Shown: in pieces, positions 1 to 7,025 of the stretch
Layout: every line of letters starts with the position of its first letter
How positions within the stretch are numbered: the first letter of the stretch is position 1
NCBI GenBank assembly: GCA_023457035.1
Contig: JAEWNN010000011.1
Coordinates: 1 to 17,786, forward strand
Source: Verrucomicrobiota bacterium
Lineage (GTDB): Bacteria; Verrucomicrobiota; Verrucomicrobiia; Opitutales; Opitutaceae
Length of the DNA: 17,786 nt
Direction: 5' to 3'
Translations under genes and position numbers: made by a program
Notes under the pieces: model-generated
What the model was told of the DNA's origin: nothing
Database searches by the model: none
Seen by the model: only the letters and a program-made list of their open reading frames with translations

Positions 1-24
1 CTGAGGTGGACCCCGAACGTGAGA
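1..24. repeat. Terminal inverted repeat of the IS (orfB-distal end)
   Basis: TGAGGTGGACCCCGAA begins at base 2 and matches the reverse complement of the other end exactly for the first 16 bases, then partially. It sits downstream of orfB. It lies at the edge of the contig, where assemblers often break at repeated IS copies. Confidence 0.9.
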
Positions 25-88
25 CAGCGGGGACGGGTTGGTTAGTTATGGTCTGAACAGGAAAAGTAAATACTGGGGATGGGGTGGA

Positions 89-113
89 GGGGAAGGGGCT
101 CTGCTCCTTCCCC
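89..113. repeat. Hairpin in the 3' non-coding part of the IS
   Basis: GGGGAAGG (89-96) and CCTTCCCC (106-113) form an 8-bp perfect stem with a 9-base loop downstream of orfB. There is no clear T-tract on the minus-strand side, so a terminator role is uncertain. Confidence 0.4.
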
Positions 114-165
114 CCTTCTGGATTCAGCAGAGGGGTGGCTGGGGAAGCGGCAGCCTCCCCGCCCT

Positions 166-1026
166 TCAGGCGGCCTTGCGTTGGATGAGGTCCCGGTAGA
201 CGTGGGCCGGTGGGCGTCGCCCGAGTTGGGAGTGCGGGCGGCGTTCGTTGTAGAACTCGAAGTACTCGACGAGGGCGGCGTGGGCCTCGATGAGCGAGGT
301 GTAGCTCTTGAGATAGATCTCTTCGTATTTGACCGAACGCCACAGCCGCTCGACGAAGACGTTATCCAGACAGCGGCCTTTGCCGTCCATCGAGAGCTTC
401 ACGCCGGCGGCCAGCAGCGGCTTGGTGAACTCGGCGGAGGTGAACTGGCAGCCCTGGTCGGTGTTGAAGATCTCCGGCGTGCCGAACTCGGCCATCGCCC
501 GGCGCACGGCCTGCACGCAGAACGTGGCGTCGAGCGTGTTGGATAGCTCCCAGGCGAGCACGCGACGGGTGTGCCAGTCGATGACGGCGCACAGGTACGC
601 GAAGCCGCCGCGGATCGGCACGTAGGTGATGTCGGTGGCCCAGACCTGGTTGGGGCGATCGACGACCAGGCCCTTCAGCAGATACGGATAGACGCGGTGC
701 TCGGGATGCGGGGCGGAGGTGTTGGGTTTGCGATAGATCGCCTCCAACTCGAGCAGCCGCATCAAGCGTTGCACGCGCTTGCGGTTGACCCGGTAGCCCT
801 GCAGCCGGAGGTGGTCGCGCATCTGCCGCGACCCGTAGAACGGATGCGCCAGATACGTCTCGTCGATCACGCGCATCAGCTCGAGGTTCTCGTCGCTCTC
901 CGGCTTGGGCTGCCGGTAGTAGGTGGCTCGCGGCAGCTCCAGCAACTCGCACTGCCGGACCACCGAGAGTTTGGGATGTTTCGGCTCGATCATGTTGCGG
1001 CGCTCCTCACTCCCCAAGCGGGCCAA
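166..1026 (-). CDS. IS3-family transposase OrfB (DDE integrase domain)
   Basis: The 286-residue reading frame carries the N-terminal HTH_21-type region (from MIEPKHPKLSVVRQ) and an rve integrase core. The DDE triad is D132 (WATDITY), D190 (NTDQGCQF) and E226 (NVFVERLW), with 35 residues between the second D and E, as in retroviral-type IS3 enzymes. The first possible start is TTG at 1026. A better independent start is the ATG at 993 (MIEPK), which has GAGGAG nine bases upstream on the minus strand. The native product is probably an OrfAB fusion. The frame is intact to its C-terminus (LIQRKAA), so the enzyme looks functional. Confidence 0.92.
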   Translation of the reverse strand: MARLGSEERRNMIEPKHPKLSVVRQCELLELPRATYYRQPKPESDENLELMRVIDETYLAHPFYGSRQMRDHLRLQGYRVNRKRVQRLMRLLELEAIYRKPNTSAPHPEHRVYPYLLKGLVVDRPNQVWATDITYVPIRGGFAYLCAVIDWHTRRVLAWELSNTLDATFCVQAVRRAMAEFGTPEIFNTDQGCQFTSAEFTKPLLAAGVKLSMDGKGRCLDNVFVERLWRSVKYEEIYLKSYTSLIEAHAALVEYFEFYNERRPHSQLGRRPPAHVYRDLIQRKAA

Positions 1027-1300
1027 CTTTTTTTTTGAGCCATTCGAGCTCCATCTTCAGCCGTCCGATCTCCTCGAACAGCTCCTTCTCCCGCAGGATC
1101 GCCTCGGCGGCATCGCGGTCCGCCTTCTGCCCGAACACCTCGGGCAGCCGCTCGGAGACCTCCTTCTTCCATTGGCTCACCTGCACCGGATGCACCTTGT
1201 GCCGGGCGGCAATCGTGTGGACCGGCTCGACGCCTTTGAGGGCCTCAAGCCCGACCTTCGCTTTGAAATCGGGGGTGAATGTACGACGTTTCTTGGACAT
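1007..1300 (-). CDS. IS3-family transposase OrfA (helix-turn-helix protein)
   Basis: This 97-residue protein begins MSKKRRTFTPDFKAKV and continues with the HPVQVSQWKKE recognition-helix region typical of IS3/IS911 OrfA. A leucine-rich coiled-coil segment follows (EEIGRLKMELEWLKKK). In the family, OrfA binds the terminal repeats and is fused to OrfB by ribosomal frameshifting. The gene ends in a nine-A run (plus-strand T1028-1036) followed by GTTGG, the right place for a shift site. By coordinates, however, orfB lies in the +1 frame relative to orfA, not the usual -1 frame. No Shine-Dalgarno site is seen before the ATG at 1300. Confidence 0.9.
   Translation of the reverse strand: MSKKRRTFTPDFKAKVGLEALKGVEPVHTIAARHKVHPVQVSQWKKEVSERLPEVFGQKADRDAAEAILREKELFEEIGRLKMELEWLKKKVGPLGE
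1028..1036 (-). other. A9 homopolymer at the orfA/orfB junction (candidate slippage site)
   Basis: On the minus strand nine consecutive A residues are followed by G, exactly where the orfA and orfB frames overlap. A -1 shift here enters a third frame that soon stops. Loss of one A, or addition of two, would fuse orfA to orfB. Either transcriptional slippage produces the fusion or the run length is miscalled. Confidence 0.7.
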
Positions 1301-1342
1301 GACGCGGGATCGTTGGCGGTTTTGCTCTTAACGATCCCCCCT

Positions 1343-1366
1343 GTCCACTTTTCGGGGTCCACCTCA
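1343..1366. repeat. Terminal inverted repeat of the IS (orfA-proximal end)
   Basis: The plus strand ends TTCGGGGTCCACCTCA at 1366, the mirror of the left end. It lies upstream of orfA, so any transposase promoter must lie between here and base 1300. Confidence 0.9.
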
Positions 1367-1737
1367 TCCTGCCCTGATGCTATTCCGCTGTTTCATGGTA
1401 GATAGCGGGCTTGTCCTAAAAAAGTTCACTTTGGACTCACAGAGTTCGACCGGTTTTAATCCCAGCACTGGCTATGGTCTGCCGCCGCTTCCGTTCTCAT
1501 CGCCCGACTTCCAAATTTATCCTCCGTCTCAAGGTTCGTTTGGAAAGAAGAACCTTCGAGATTGGCTCAATAGCGTAAATTACCCCTATTGAGCGGGCTG
1601 ACCGAAGGGGTCAGGCTGGACGAAGCCGAAGGGGACAGGTCGCAACTCTCAACAATTCGGTAGCTGAGGCGGACGGAGCATCCTCGCTGGCTGCGGGTTC
1701 TGGTCTTCGGGCCGATGGGGTGGAGCGCCTTCTACGC
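1367..1737. other. Intergenic stretch of lower GC after the IS, no supported gene
   Basis: Bases 1367 to about 1600 are visibly less GC-rich than the rest of the window. Their only open frame (1377-1592, plus, 71 codons) has no family resemblance, no ribosome site and a skewed composition. At 1602-1615 and 1626-1639 there is a near-perfect 14-bp direct repeat (CCGAAGGGGTCAGG and CCGAAGGGGACAGG). This could be foreign flank carried next to the DUF488 cassette. Confidence 0.5.
1602..1639. repeat. Short direct repeat CCGAAGGGG(T/A)CAGG, two copies
   Basis: Two 14-bp copies differing at one base start 24 bp apart, just beyond the 3' end of the 277-residue gene. A related string, GAAGGGACAGGTCGGAAACT, occurs near 3674 on the other side of the same cassette. 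Confidence 0.6.
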
Positions 1738-2571
1738 TCAGCCCTCGATCGGTAGCTCGAGCTGCTGCACAAACGGTGGGGCGAAGACGCCGATGATGAC
1801 CCACGGATTCGGTGCGGTGAAATGGTGCTGCTGCGTCGTGCCGAGGAAGAAGTGGAGATCGCGTTGGCCGAACTCGCCGAGATACTTCGCTTTGACCTTA
1901 GCCAGCGCCTCGTCCTCGTCTTCGTCGCGGGTGGCGTGCAGGCAGTTCCAGTAGAGCTGGCTGCATTCCCAGTCCAGGACCTGCAGCGTGCTCTTCCGTC
2001 CGTCGGCATCCTCGAACTGGTAGGAGAACGAATACGGCACCTTGGGGATGACCTGGAAGGTCTGCCGCCAGGCCTCGTCGGCGAAGATCTCGTACTGGCG
2101 CGAGCTCTCGCGCATCTGGGCGAGCTTGTCGGAGTCCCACTCGCGGTCCTCGTCCTCCCAGATGAAGCCGCGGAGCTTCGCGGGCTTGAAGACGGCGAGG
2201 GAGAGGCGGTTGGCCTTCGCGCCGGCGATGAGCGGCTCCAGCCGGTCGAAGACCTGCGCCTTTTCGAGGACGAGTTTGCGGCGCTCGCGCCAGTTGTCCG
2301 CGGTGCCCAGGTGTTCGACACGCTGCATCGTGCTGCAATCCACGGGGTGGTGCGTCTCGGGACGCGGGTCGGCGGTGCCGCGCACGAAGTCGGTCTCGAT
2401 CCAGTCGAACTTCGCGTACTGCTCCGTCTCGTTGAGCCGGCGGAACGGCACGGGGTAGATGCGCATCCAGGTGCCGTCGGGACGGAGGCCGGCGGTGCAG
2501 ACGGTCTCGCCGTACTTGCGCGACAGCGTGGGGTACGTCTTGACCGTGATGAGGACGCGTTCCCGGGGCAT
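1738..2571 (-). CDS. Unrecognised 277-residue protein paired with DUF488
   Basis: The protein has a well-behaved soluble sequence with no signal peptide or membrane segment. Its N-terminus, MPRERVLITVKTYPTLSRKY, is followed by CTAGLRPDGTWMRIYPVPFR (residues 25-44), which looks like a conserved beta-hairpin core. The middle is charged and helical. The C-terminal block contains WECSQLYWNC (201-210) and FFLGTTQQHHF followed by PNPWVIIGVFAPP (241-266). The ATG at 2571 is preferred over an upstream TTG at 2622 because the extension is Arg/Pro-rich and family-like sequence begins at 2571. Neither start has a ribosome site. It lies 73 bp downstream of the DUF488 gene on the same strand, so the two are probably co-transcribed. 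I recall similar proteins next to DUF488 genes but know no established function. Confidence 0.75.
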   Translation of the reverse strand: MPRERVLITVKTYPTLSRKYGETVCTAGLRPDGTWMRIYPVPFRRLNETEQYAKFDWIETDFVRGTADPRPETHHPVDCSTMQRVEHLGTADNWRERRKLVLEKAQVFDRLEPLIAGAKANRLSLAVFKPAKLRGFIWEDEDREWDSDKLAQMRESSRQYEIFADEAWRQTFQVIPKVPYSFSYQFEDADGRKSTLQVLDWECSQLYWNCLHATRDEDEDEALAKVKAKYLGEFGQRDLHFFLGTTQQHHFTAPNPWVIIGVFAPPFVQQLELPIEG

Positions 2572-2644
2572 GGGCGGTCTGGGTTTGCCGGTCCAGCCAA
2601 CCAGAAGCCGCCGCCGAGGCAATCCCGCCGTGCGGGAGAGTCCG

Positions 2645-3535
2645 TTACAAGTGGTGCGGCACGAGGCGCGGGCCGCCGAGGCGCTCCAGGGCCTCGGCCA
2701 CGCAATGCCGATGGCACTGGCAGGGCTGCGCCTCGAAACAGGTGAGCGCCACGCGCTGGCCGTCGCGCTCGATCCAGCCGCGGATCTTCGCCAGCGCGGC
2801 GGTCTGCTGCGGAAGGCTGTCGCGCTCGTAGACGGCGAAGAGCGCGTCGTAGTCGGCCTGGTCGTTGAGCTCGCGGCGCTCCTCGGAGGCGATGCCGAGC
2901 TCGGGCAGGTGCTCGTAGCGGATACCGACGCCTTCGCAGGCCTTGCTCAGCGTGGACTTCGAGAAGCCGTATTTGCGGCTGAGCGGGTTGCGACGCACAT
3001 CGCAGAGCAGCGTCACGGAGTCGCGCAGGAGAGCGTTGAGGTAGTTTTCGAGGCTGCGACCCTCGTAGCCGATAGTGACGAGTCCCGGACCCTGCGGCGC
3101 CGGACGGGCCGCGGCGATGGCGGCGCGGTCGGCGGCGTGCGGGAGGACTCGCTCGGCGATCTTGCTGCGGGTGGCGTACCACGGATGCCGGCGGTAGACC
3201 TCGGCGATGAGCGCGTCGCCGCGTTTCCCGGCGACGGCTTGGGCGAAGCGGGACAGGCGCGAAATGCCCGCCTGTTTCGCGGCGGCGCGGCCGGCGGCGG
3301 TGAGGGTCCAGTGCTGATCGTCGGCGACGAGCAGGTCCTGCTCGATGAGGCGGCGCTTGTCGGCGTAACTGGTGAAGGAGAAGCCGCCGTACTGGTAGGG
3401 CACGAACTCGTAGCTCGGCTCGGTCTCCCACTCCTGGGCGTAGAGGAAGAGCAGCTTCTGGAAATCGGTGTTCGCCACGGTGCCGCCGAGGGCGTCGAGG
3501 AGCGAGAGCAGCAGGCGTTGGCGGGCGAACAGCAT
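2645..3535 (-). CDS. DUF488 family protein with Panacea/SocA-like N-terminal region
   Basis: The 296-residue protein starts at the ATG at 3535 (MLFARQRLLL). Residues 1-90 contain FQKLLFLYAQ and VPYQYGGFSF, a pattern like the Panacea/SocA-like antitoxin fold (KLLYL then YGPxS). Residues about 152-296 are a classical DUF488 domain: VTIGYEGRSLENYL, then CDVRRNPLSRKYGFSK (178-193), then ALTCFEAQPCQCHRHCVAEAL (263-283). The Cys/His-dense last motif (C266, C272, C274, H275, C278) could bind metal or act catalytically. The upstream extension of the open frame to 3874 is Arg/Pro-rich and crosses a repeat, so it is rejected. DUF488 has no settled biochemical role. The N-terminal fold call is pattern-based inference. 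Confidence 0.85.
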   Translation of the reverse strand: MLFARQRLLLSLLDALGGTVANTDFQKLLFLYAQEWETEPSYEFVPYQYGGFSFTSYADKRRLIEQDLLVADDQHWTLTAAGRAAAKQAGISRLSRFAQAVAGKRGDALIAEVYRRHPWYATRSKIAERVLPHAADRAAIAAARPAPQGPGLVTIGYEGRSLENYLNALLRDSVTLLCDVRRNPLSRKYGFSKSTLSKACEGVGIRYEHLPELGIASEERRELNDQADYDALFAVYERDSLPQQTAALAKIRGWIERDGQRVALTCFEAQPCQCHRHCVAEALERLGGPRLVPHHL

Positions 3536-3974
3536 GGGCGGAAGAGCTGGGGATAGGATAAGCCCGCGGCCCCGAAAAGCGAAGAATGGCGGGCGGGGCG
3601 ACCCAATGGCGGTCCTTGCAGTTTCCTGCGGTTGGTTGCTTCTCCGTGTCCGCGTCCGCCTCGGTGCGCGGAGAAGGGACAGGTCGGAAACTGACTCCGG
3701 AAGATTGAACCACGGAGCCCACAGAGCGCCGGAAGAGTCCGAACTCCGTGCTCTCAGTGCTCTCTGTGGTGAGATGTCCGGCACGGGTTTCCGGAGTCCC
3801 CGTTTCCGATTCGCTGAGCGACTGCGTCGCCCAGCTACGGGCCGGGTTCGGCGCCCCCGGCTACAGCGCGGCACGCAGCCGTCAGCAGCCGGACGCTGGC
3901 CTTATTCGTCGGGCCGACGGTGTGGAGCGCCTCGCGCAAATCGTTGGCCATCTGCACCCGCAGCCAGCCATGCC
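3536..3974. other. Divergent intergenic region with repeat remnants
   Basis: This 439-bp stretch separates the minus-strand DUF488 cassette from plus-strand genes. It holds GAAGGGACAGGTCGG near 3674 and the CAC-N-GAG inverted repeat at 3708-3772. The long plus-strand open frame crossing it (from 3468) reads as Arg/Pro-rich noise here. A 38-codon minus frame at 3835-3951 is open but unrecognised. No promoter is convincing. Confidence 0.5.
3708..3772. repeat. Inverted repeat of 9-bp CAC-N-GAG-NN units
   Basis: The left arm on the plus strand reads CACGGAGCC then CACAGAGCG. The right arm, read on the minus strand from 3771, reads CACAGAGAG, CACTGAGAG, CACGGAGTT. Units are therefore reiterated with a 9-bp period in both arms, facing each other. 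I recall similar ACCACGGAG...CTCTGTGGT elements scattered in planctomycete and verrucomicrobial genomes. Function is unknown. Confidence 0.75.
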
Positions 3975-4883
3975 GTGGATGAATGCGGCCACTGGTTCGC
4001 CGAATACACGGCGGCGCGCAGTTTCTCCGCGGCGGGGAAAACGCTTGTTGCGGAGGACGGGGCGGCGAGGCTGGCGGGCGTGAACCCCGACCCTGCGGAT
4101 ACCTCCCGTCTCGACCAACTGGCGGCTGTGCTGGCTTCCCCGGTGCCGCGCCGGCCGCCCGCCGAGTTGCTGGCCCGGGTGAAGAACGAGGCGGCGTCGC
4201 TCATCGGCGTCGGCTTCGGGGTATTTTTCGCGGCCTTCGGGTCGATCTTCGTGGCGTTTTTCTTCCCGTGGCAGCTGCCGTTCGAGCTGCGGTTGAAGCT
4301 GCCGGATGTGCGCACGGCAGAGGCGCGGATCGAGCGGGTCGAGGCGACCAACTTCTCGATCAACGAGACGCGGGTGCGCGGGTACGATTTCCTCTTCTCC
4401 ACCCCGGACGGGGCGCAGGTCCGCGGGCGTTGCTACACGACTGGCGAACGCTGGTCGGAGGGCGCGGTGGCGACCGTCCGCTACGTGGCCGGCGACCCGA
4501 CCGTGGCGTGCCTCGAGGGGGCGCGGCTGAGCCAGGGCGGCTGGATCGGACTGCTGGTGCTGCTCTTCCCGGCGGTCGGGCTGGGCGTGGCGGGTTACTC
4601 GCTGCTGGAGCGCCGGCGCGCGGAGCGGATGCTGATCCACGGCGCGGTGGCGGAGTTGCGCGTGACGGCCGTGGAGTCGACCACGATCCAGGTGAACAAA
4701 CGCCCGCTGTTCCGCATCGCGTTGGCGCCGGCCGATGCCTCGGGAGCGGAGCCGCGGATCGAGCGGCGTTCCGACGCACGGGCGGTGCGTTTCGCGCTGG
4801 AGCGGCTGGAGACCGGCCAGCCGATGTTTGTGCTCGTCGACCCCAAGAACCCGACACGGACTCTCTGGATTGAGCTCTATTGA
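3975..4883 (+). CDS. Two-helix membrane protein, DUF3592-like
   Basis: From the GTG at 3975 the protein has 302 residues. One hydrophobic helix lies at about 77-100 (IGVGFGVFFAAFGSIFVAFF) and a second at about 188-211 (GWIGLLVLLFPAVGLGVAGY). The segment between them, with YDFLFSTPDGAQVRGRCY and ATVRYVAGDPTVACLEG, resembles the DUF3592 pattern of a small beta-rich domain ending in a VxYxPxxP-like strand. A similar beta-rich segment follows the second helix (LVDPKNPTRTLWIEL). No ATG start fits. GTG at 4080, with GAGG nine bases upstream, is an alternative that removes 35 residues. The function is not known. It lies 61 bp before the sugar kinase gene on the same strand. Confidence 0.7.
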   Translation: MDECGHWFAEYTAARSFSAAGKTLVAEDGAARLAGVNPDPADTSRLDQLAAVLASPVPRRPPAELLARVKNEAASLIGVGFGVFFAAFGSIFVAFFFPWQLPFELRLKLPDVRTAEARIERVEATNFSINETRVRGYDFLFSTPDGAQVRGRCYTTGERWSEGAVATVRYVAGDPTVACLEGARLSQGGWIGLLVLLFPAVGLGVAGYSLLERRRAERMLIHGAVAELRVTAVESTTIQVNKRPLFRIALAPADASGAEPRIERRSDARAVRFALERLETGQPMFVLVDPKNPTRTLWIELY

Positions 4884-4944
4884 TCCGGCGGACGTTCGCG
4901 CCGGGCTTGCGGCCACGGCGCGTTTCCCGAAGCCTCACCCGCGC

Positions 4945-5913
4945 ATGGCCCTCTTCCTCGGCATCGACGGTGGCGGCACCTCCACCCGCGCGCTCCTCTG
5001 CGACGAGCGAGGCCGGGGGCTCGGCCTCGGCACCGGCGGCGTGGCCAACCACCTGCACGCAGGTTGGGACGGCGCGGCGGGTTCGCTGCACACCGCGGTC
5101 GCGGGCGCCTTCGCCGCCGCGGGGCTCACGGCCACGCCCTGCTCCGCCGCGTTCCTCGGCATGGCGGCCGCCTCCTCCGACGAAACCCGCCAACACTGGC
5201 GCGAACTCGCGCACCAGCTCGGGCTCGCCACCGCGCCCGCCGCGATCGGCGTCGACCACGACATCCGCATCGCGCTCGCCGGCGGGCTCGCCGGTCGGCC
5301 CGGCATCGCCCTCATCGCCGGCACCGGCTCCTCCTGCTACGGCCGCACCGCCGAAGGCGCCACCTGGCAGGCCGGCGGTTGGGGTTCGATCCTCGACGAC
5401 GGAGGCGGCGGCTACTGGCTCGGCCTGCGCGCCGTGGGCGCGGCCATCCGCGGCGACGACGGCCGCGGCCCCGCCACCGCGCTGCGCGAACGCATCCTCG
5501 CCCGTCTCCACGTTTCCAACCTGCGCGAGATCGTCACCCGCCTGCACGACGGCACGCTCGTCCGCCACGAGATGGCGCGCCTCGCCGAAGACGTGATGGC
5601 CTGCGCCGCCGCCGGCGATGCCGCCGCCCAGGAGCTGCTCGCCCGCGGTGCCGGCGAGCTGGCCGCCATGGTGCGGGCCGTCGCCCGGAAGCTCTTCCCG
5701 CACGCGGCGCCCGAAGTCATCTTCGCCGGCAGCACCGCAACCGCCGCCACGTTCGCGCCCGTGATCGCCGCGGCCATCGCCCGCGAGGTGCCCGCCGCCC
5801 GGGTCGTGCCCGCCGAACTTCCCCCCGCCGCCGGCGCCGCGTTGCTCGCGCTGGAGCTCGGCGGCGTGCGGCCCGCGCCGGAAGTCATCCTCGCGCTCGG
5901 TTCGGCGTTGTGA
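4945..5913 (+). CDS. BadF/BadG/BcrA/BcrD-type ATPase, probable N-acetylglucosamine kinase
   Basis: The 322-residue protein belongs to the ASKHA ATPase fold. It opens with the phosphate-1 motif FLGIDGGGTSTRALL (residues 4-18). A second phosphate loop GIALIAGTGSSCYGRT (120-135) and an acidic element VDHDIRIALAGG (103-114) follow; D106 is the likely catalytic base by analogy with eukaryotic GlcNAc kinase. The GWGSILDDGGGGYWLG block (145-160) and the adenosine motif VIFAGST (258-264) complete the set. Length and motif order fit single-subunit GlcNAc/glucosamine kinases rather than the benzoyl-CoA reductase activator, because the Cys ligands of an iron-sulphur cluster are not seen. It would phosphorylate amino sugars in the cytoplasm. 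The upstream frame extension from 4735 overlaps the preceding gene and is rejected. Confidence 0.8.
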   Translation: MALFLGIDGGGTSTRALLCDERGRGLGLGTGGVANHLHAGWDGAAGSLHTAVAGAFAAAGLTATPCSAAFLGMAAASSDETRQHWRELAHQLGLATAPAAIGVDHDIRIALAGGLAGRPGIALIAGTGSSCYGRTAEGATWQAGGWGSILDDGGGGYWLGLRAVGAAIRGDDGRGPATALRERILARLHVSNLREIVTRLHDGTLVRHEMARLAEDVMACAAAGDAAAQELLARGAGELAAMVRAVARKLFPHAAPEVIFAGSTATAATFAPVIAAAIAREVPAARVVPAELPPAAGAALLALELGGVRPAPEVILALGSAL

Positions 5914-5952
5914 CGCTCCGTTCGGATTCTTCGTAACCTTTCCCCGCAACAC

Positions 5953-5973
5953 CGGTTGTCCTCTGGACAACCG
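5953..5973. repeat. Perfect hairpin between kinase and ABC genes (terminator or REP-like)
   Basis: CGGTTGTCC (5953-5961) and GGACAACCG (5965-5973) form a perfect 9-bp stem with the 3-base loop TCT. There is no T-tract. On the minus strand it is preceded by GTAC, and stem and loop sizes match the hairpins at 9691-9758, so it may be a solitary REP unit that also ends transcription of the kinase. Confidence 0.65.
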
Positions 5974-6032
5974 TACGTCACCGGCGAGCGCCGACAGTTC
6001 ACCGGTTACCGTGCCTTTCCTCCCGACCCGCC

Positions 6033-7019
<987 letters not shown>

Positions 7020-7025
7020 GCCGCC

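Larger units (their letters stand above)
2..1366 (-). mobile_element. IS3-family insertion sequence, apparently complete
   Basis: Both ends carry a matching terminal inverted repeat. The left end reads TGAGGTGGACCCCGAA from base 2, and the right end (to base 1366) reads the same on the opposite strand, with further partial matches over about 24 bp. Between them lie a small HTH gene (orfA) and a DDE integrase gene (orfB), both on the minus strand. The 1365-bp length is usual for the IS3 family. Only one base of left flank exists, so a target-site duplication cannot be tested. The subgroup was not determined. Confidence 0.93.

Noticed and set aside
1377..1592. 71-codon plus-strand open frame after the IS
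   Set aside because: No ribosome site, no recognisable motif, and its composition matches the lower-GC non-coding stretch.
1611..3722. 703-codon minus-strand open frame
   Set aside because: Arg/Pro/Ser-rich translation typical of a GC-rich shadow; the real genes are in the overlapping frames at 1738-2571 and 2645-3535.
3835..3951. 38-codon minus-strand frame starting MANDLREALHTVG
   Set aside because: Plausible composition but no ribosome site, no family and no neighbour support; possibly a gene remnant, too weak to annotate.
3468..3974. N-terminal extension of the DUF3592-like protein
   Set aside because: Arg/Pro-rich noise that overlaps the DUF488 gene and runs through the CAC-N-GAG repeat; coding character appears only from about 3975.
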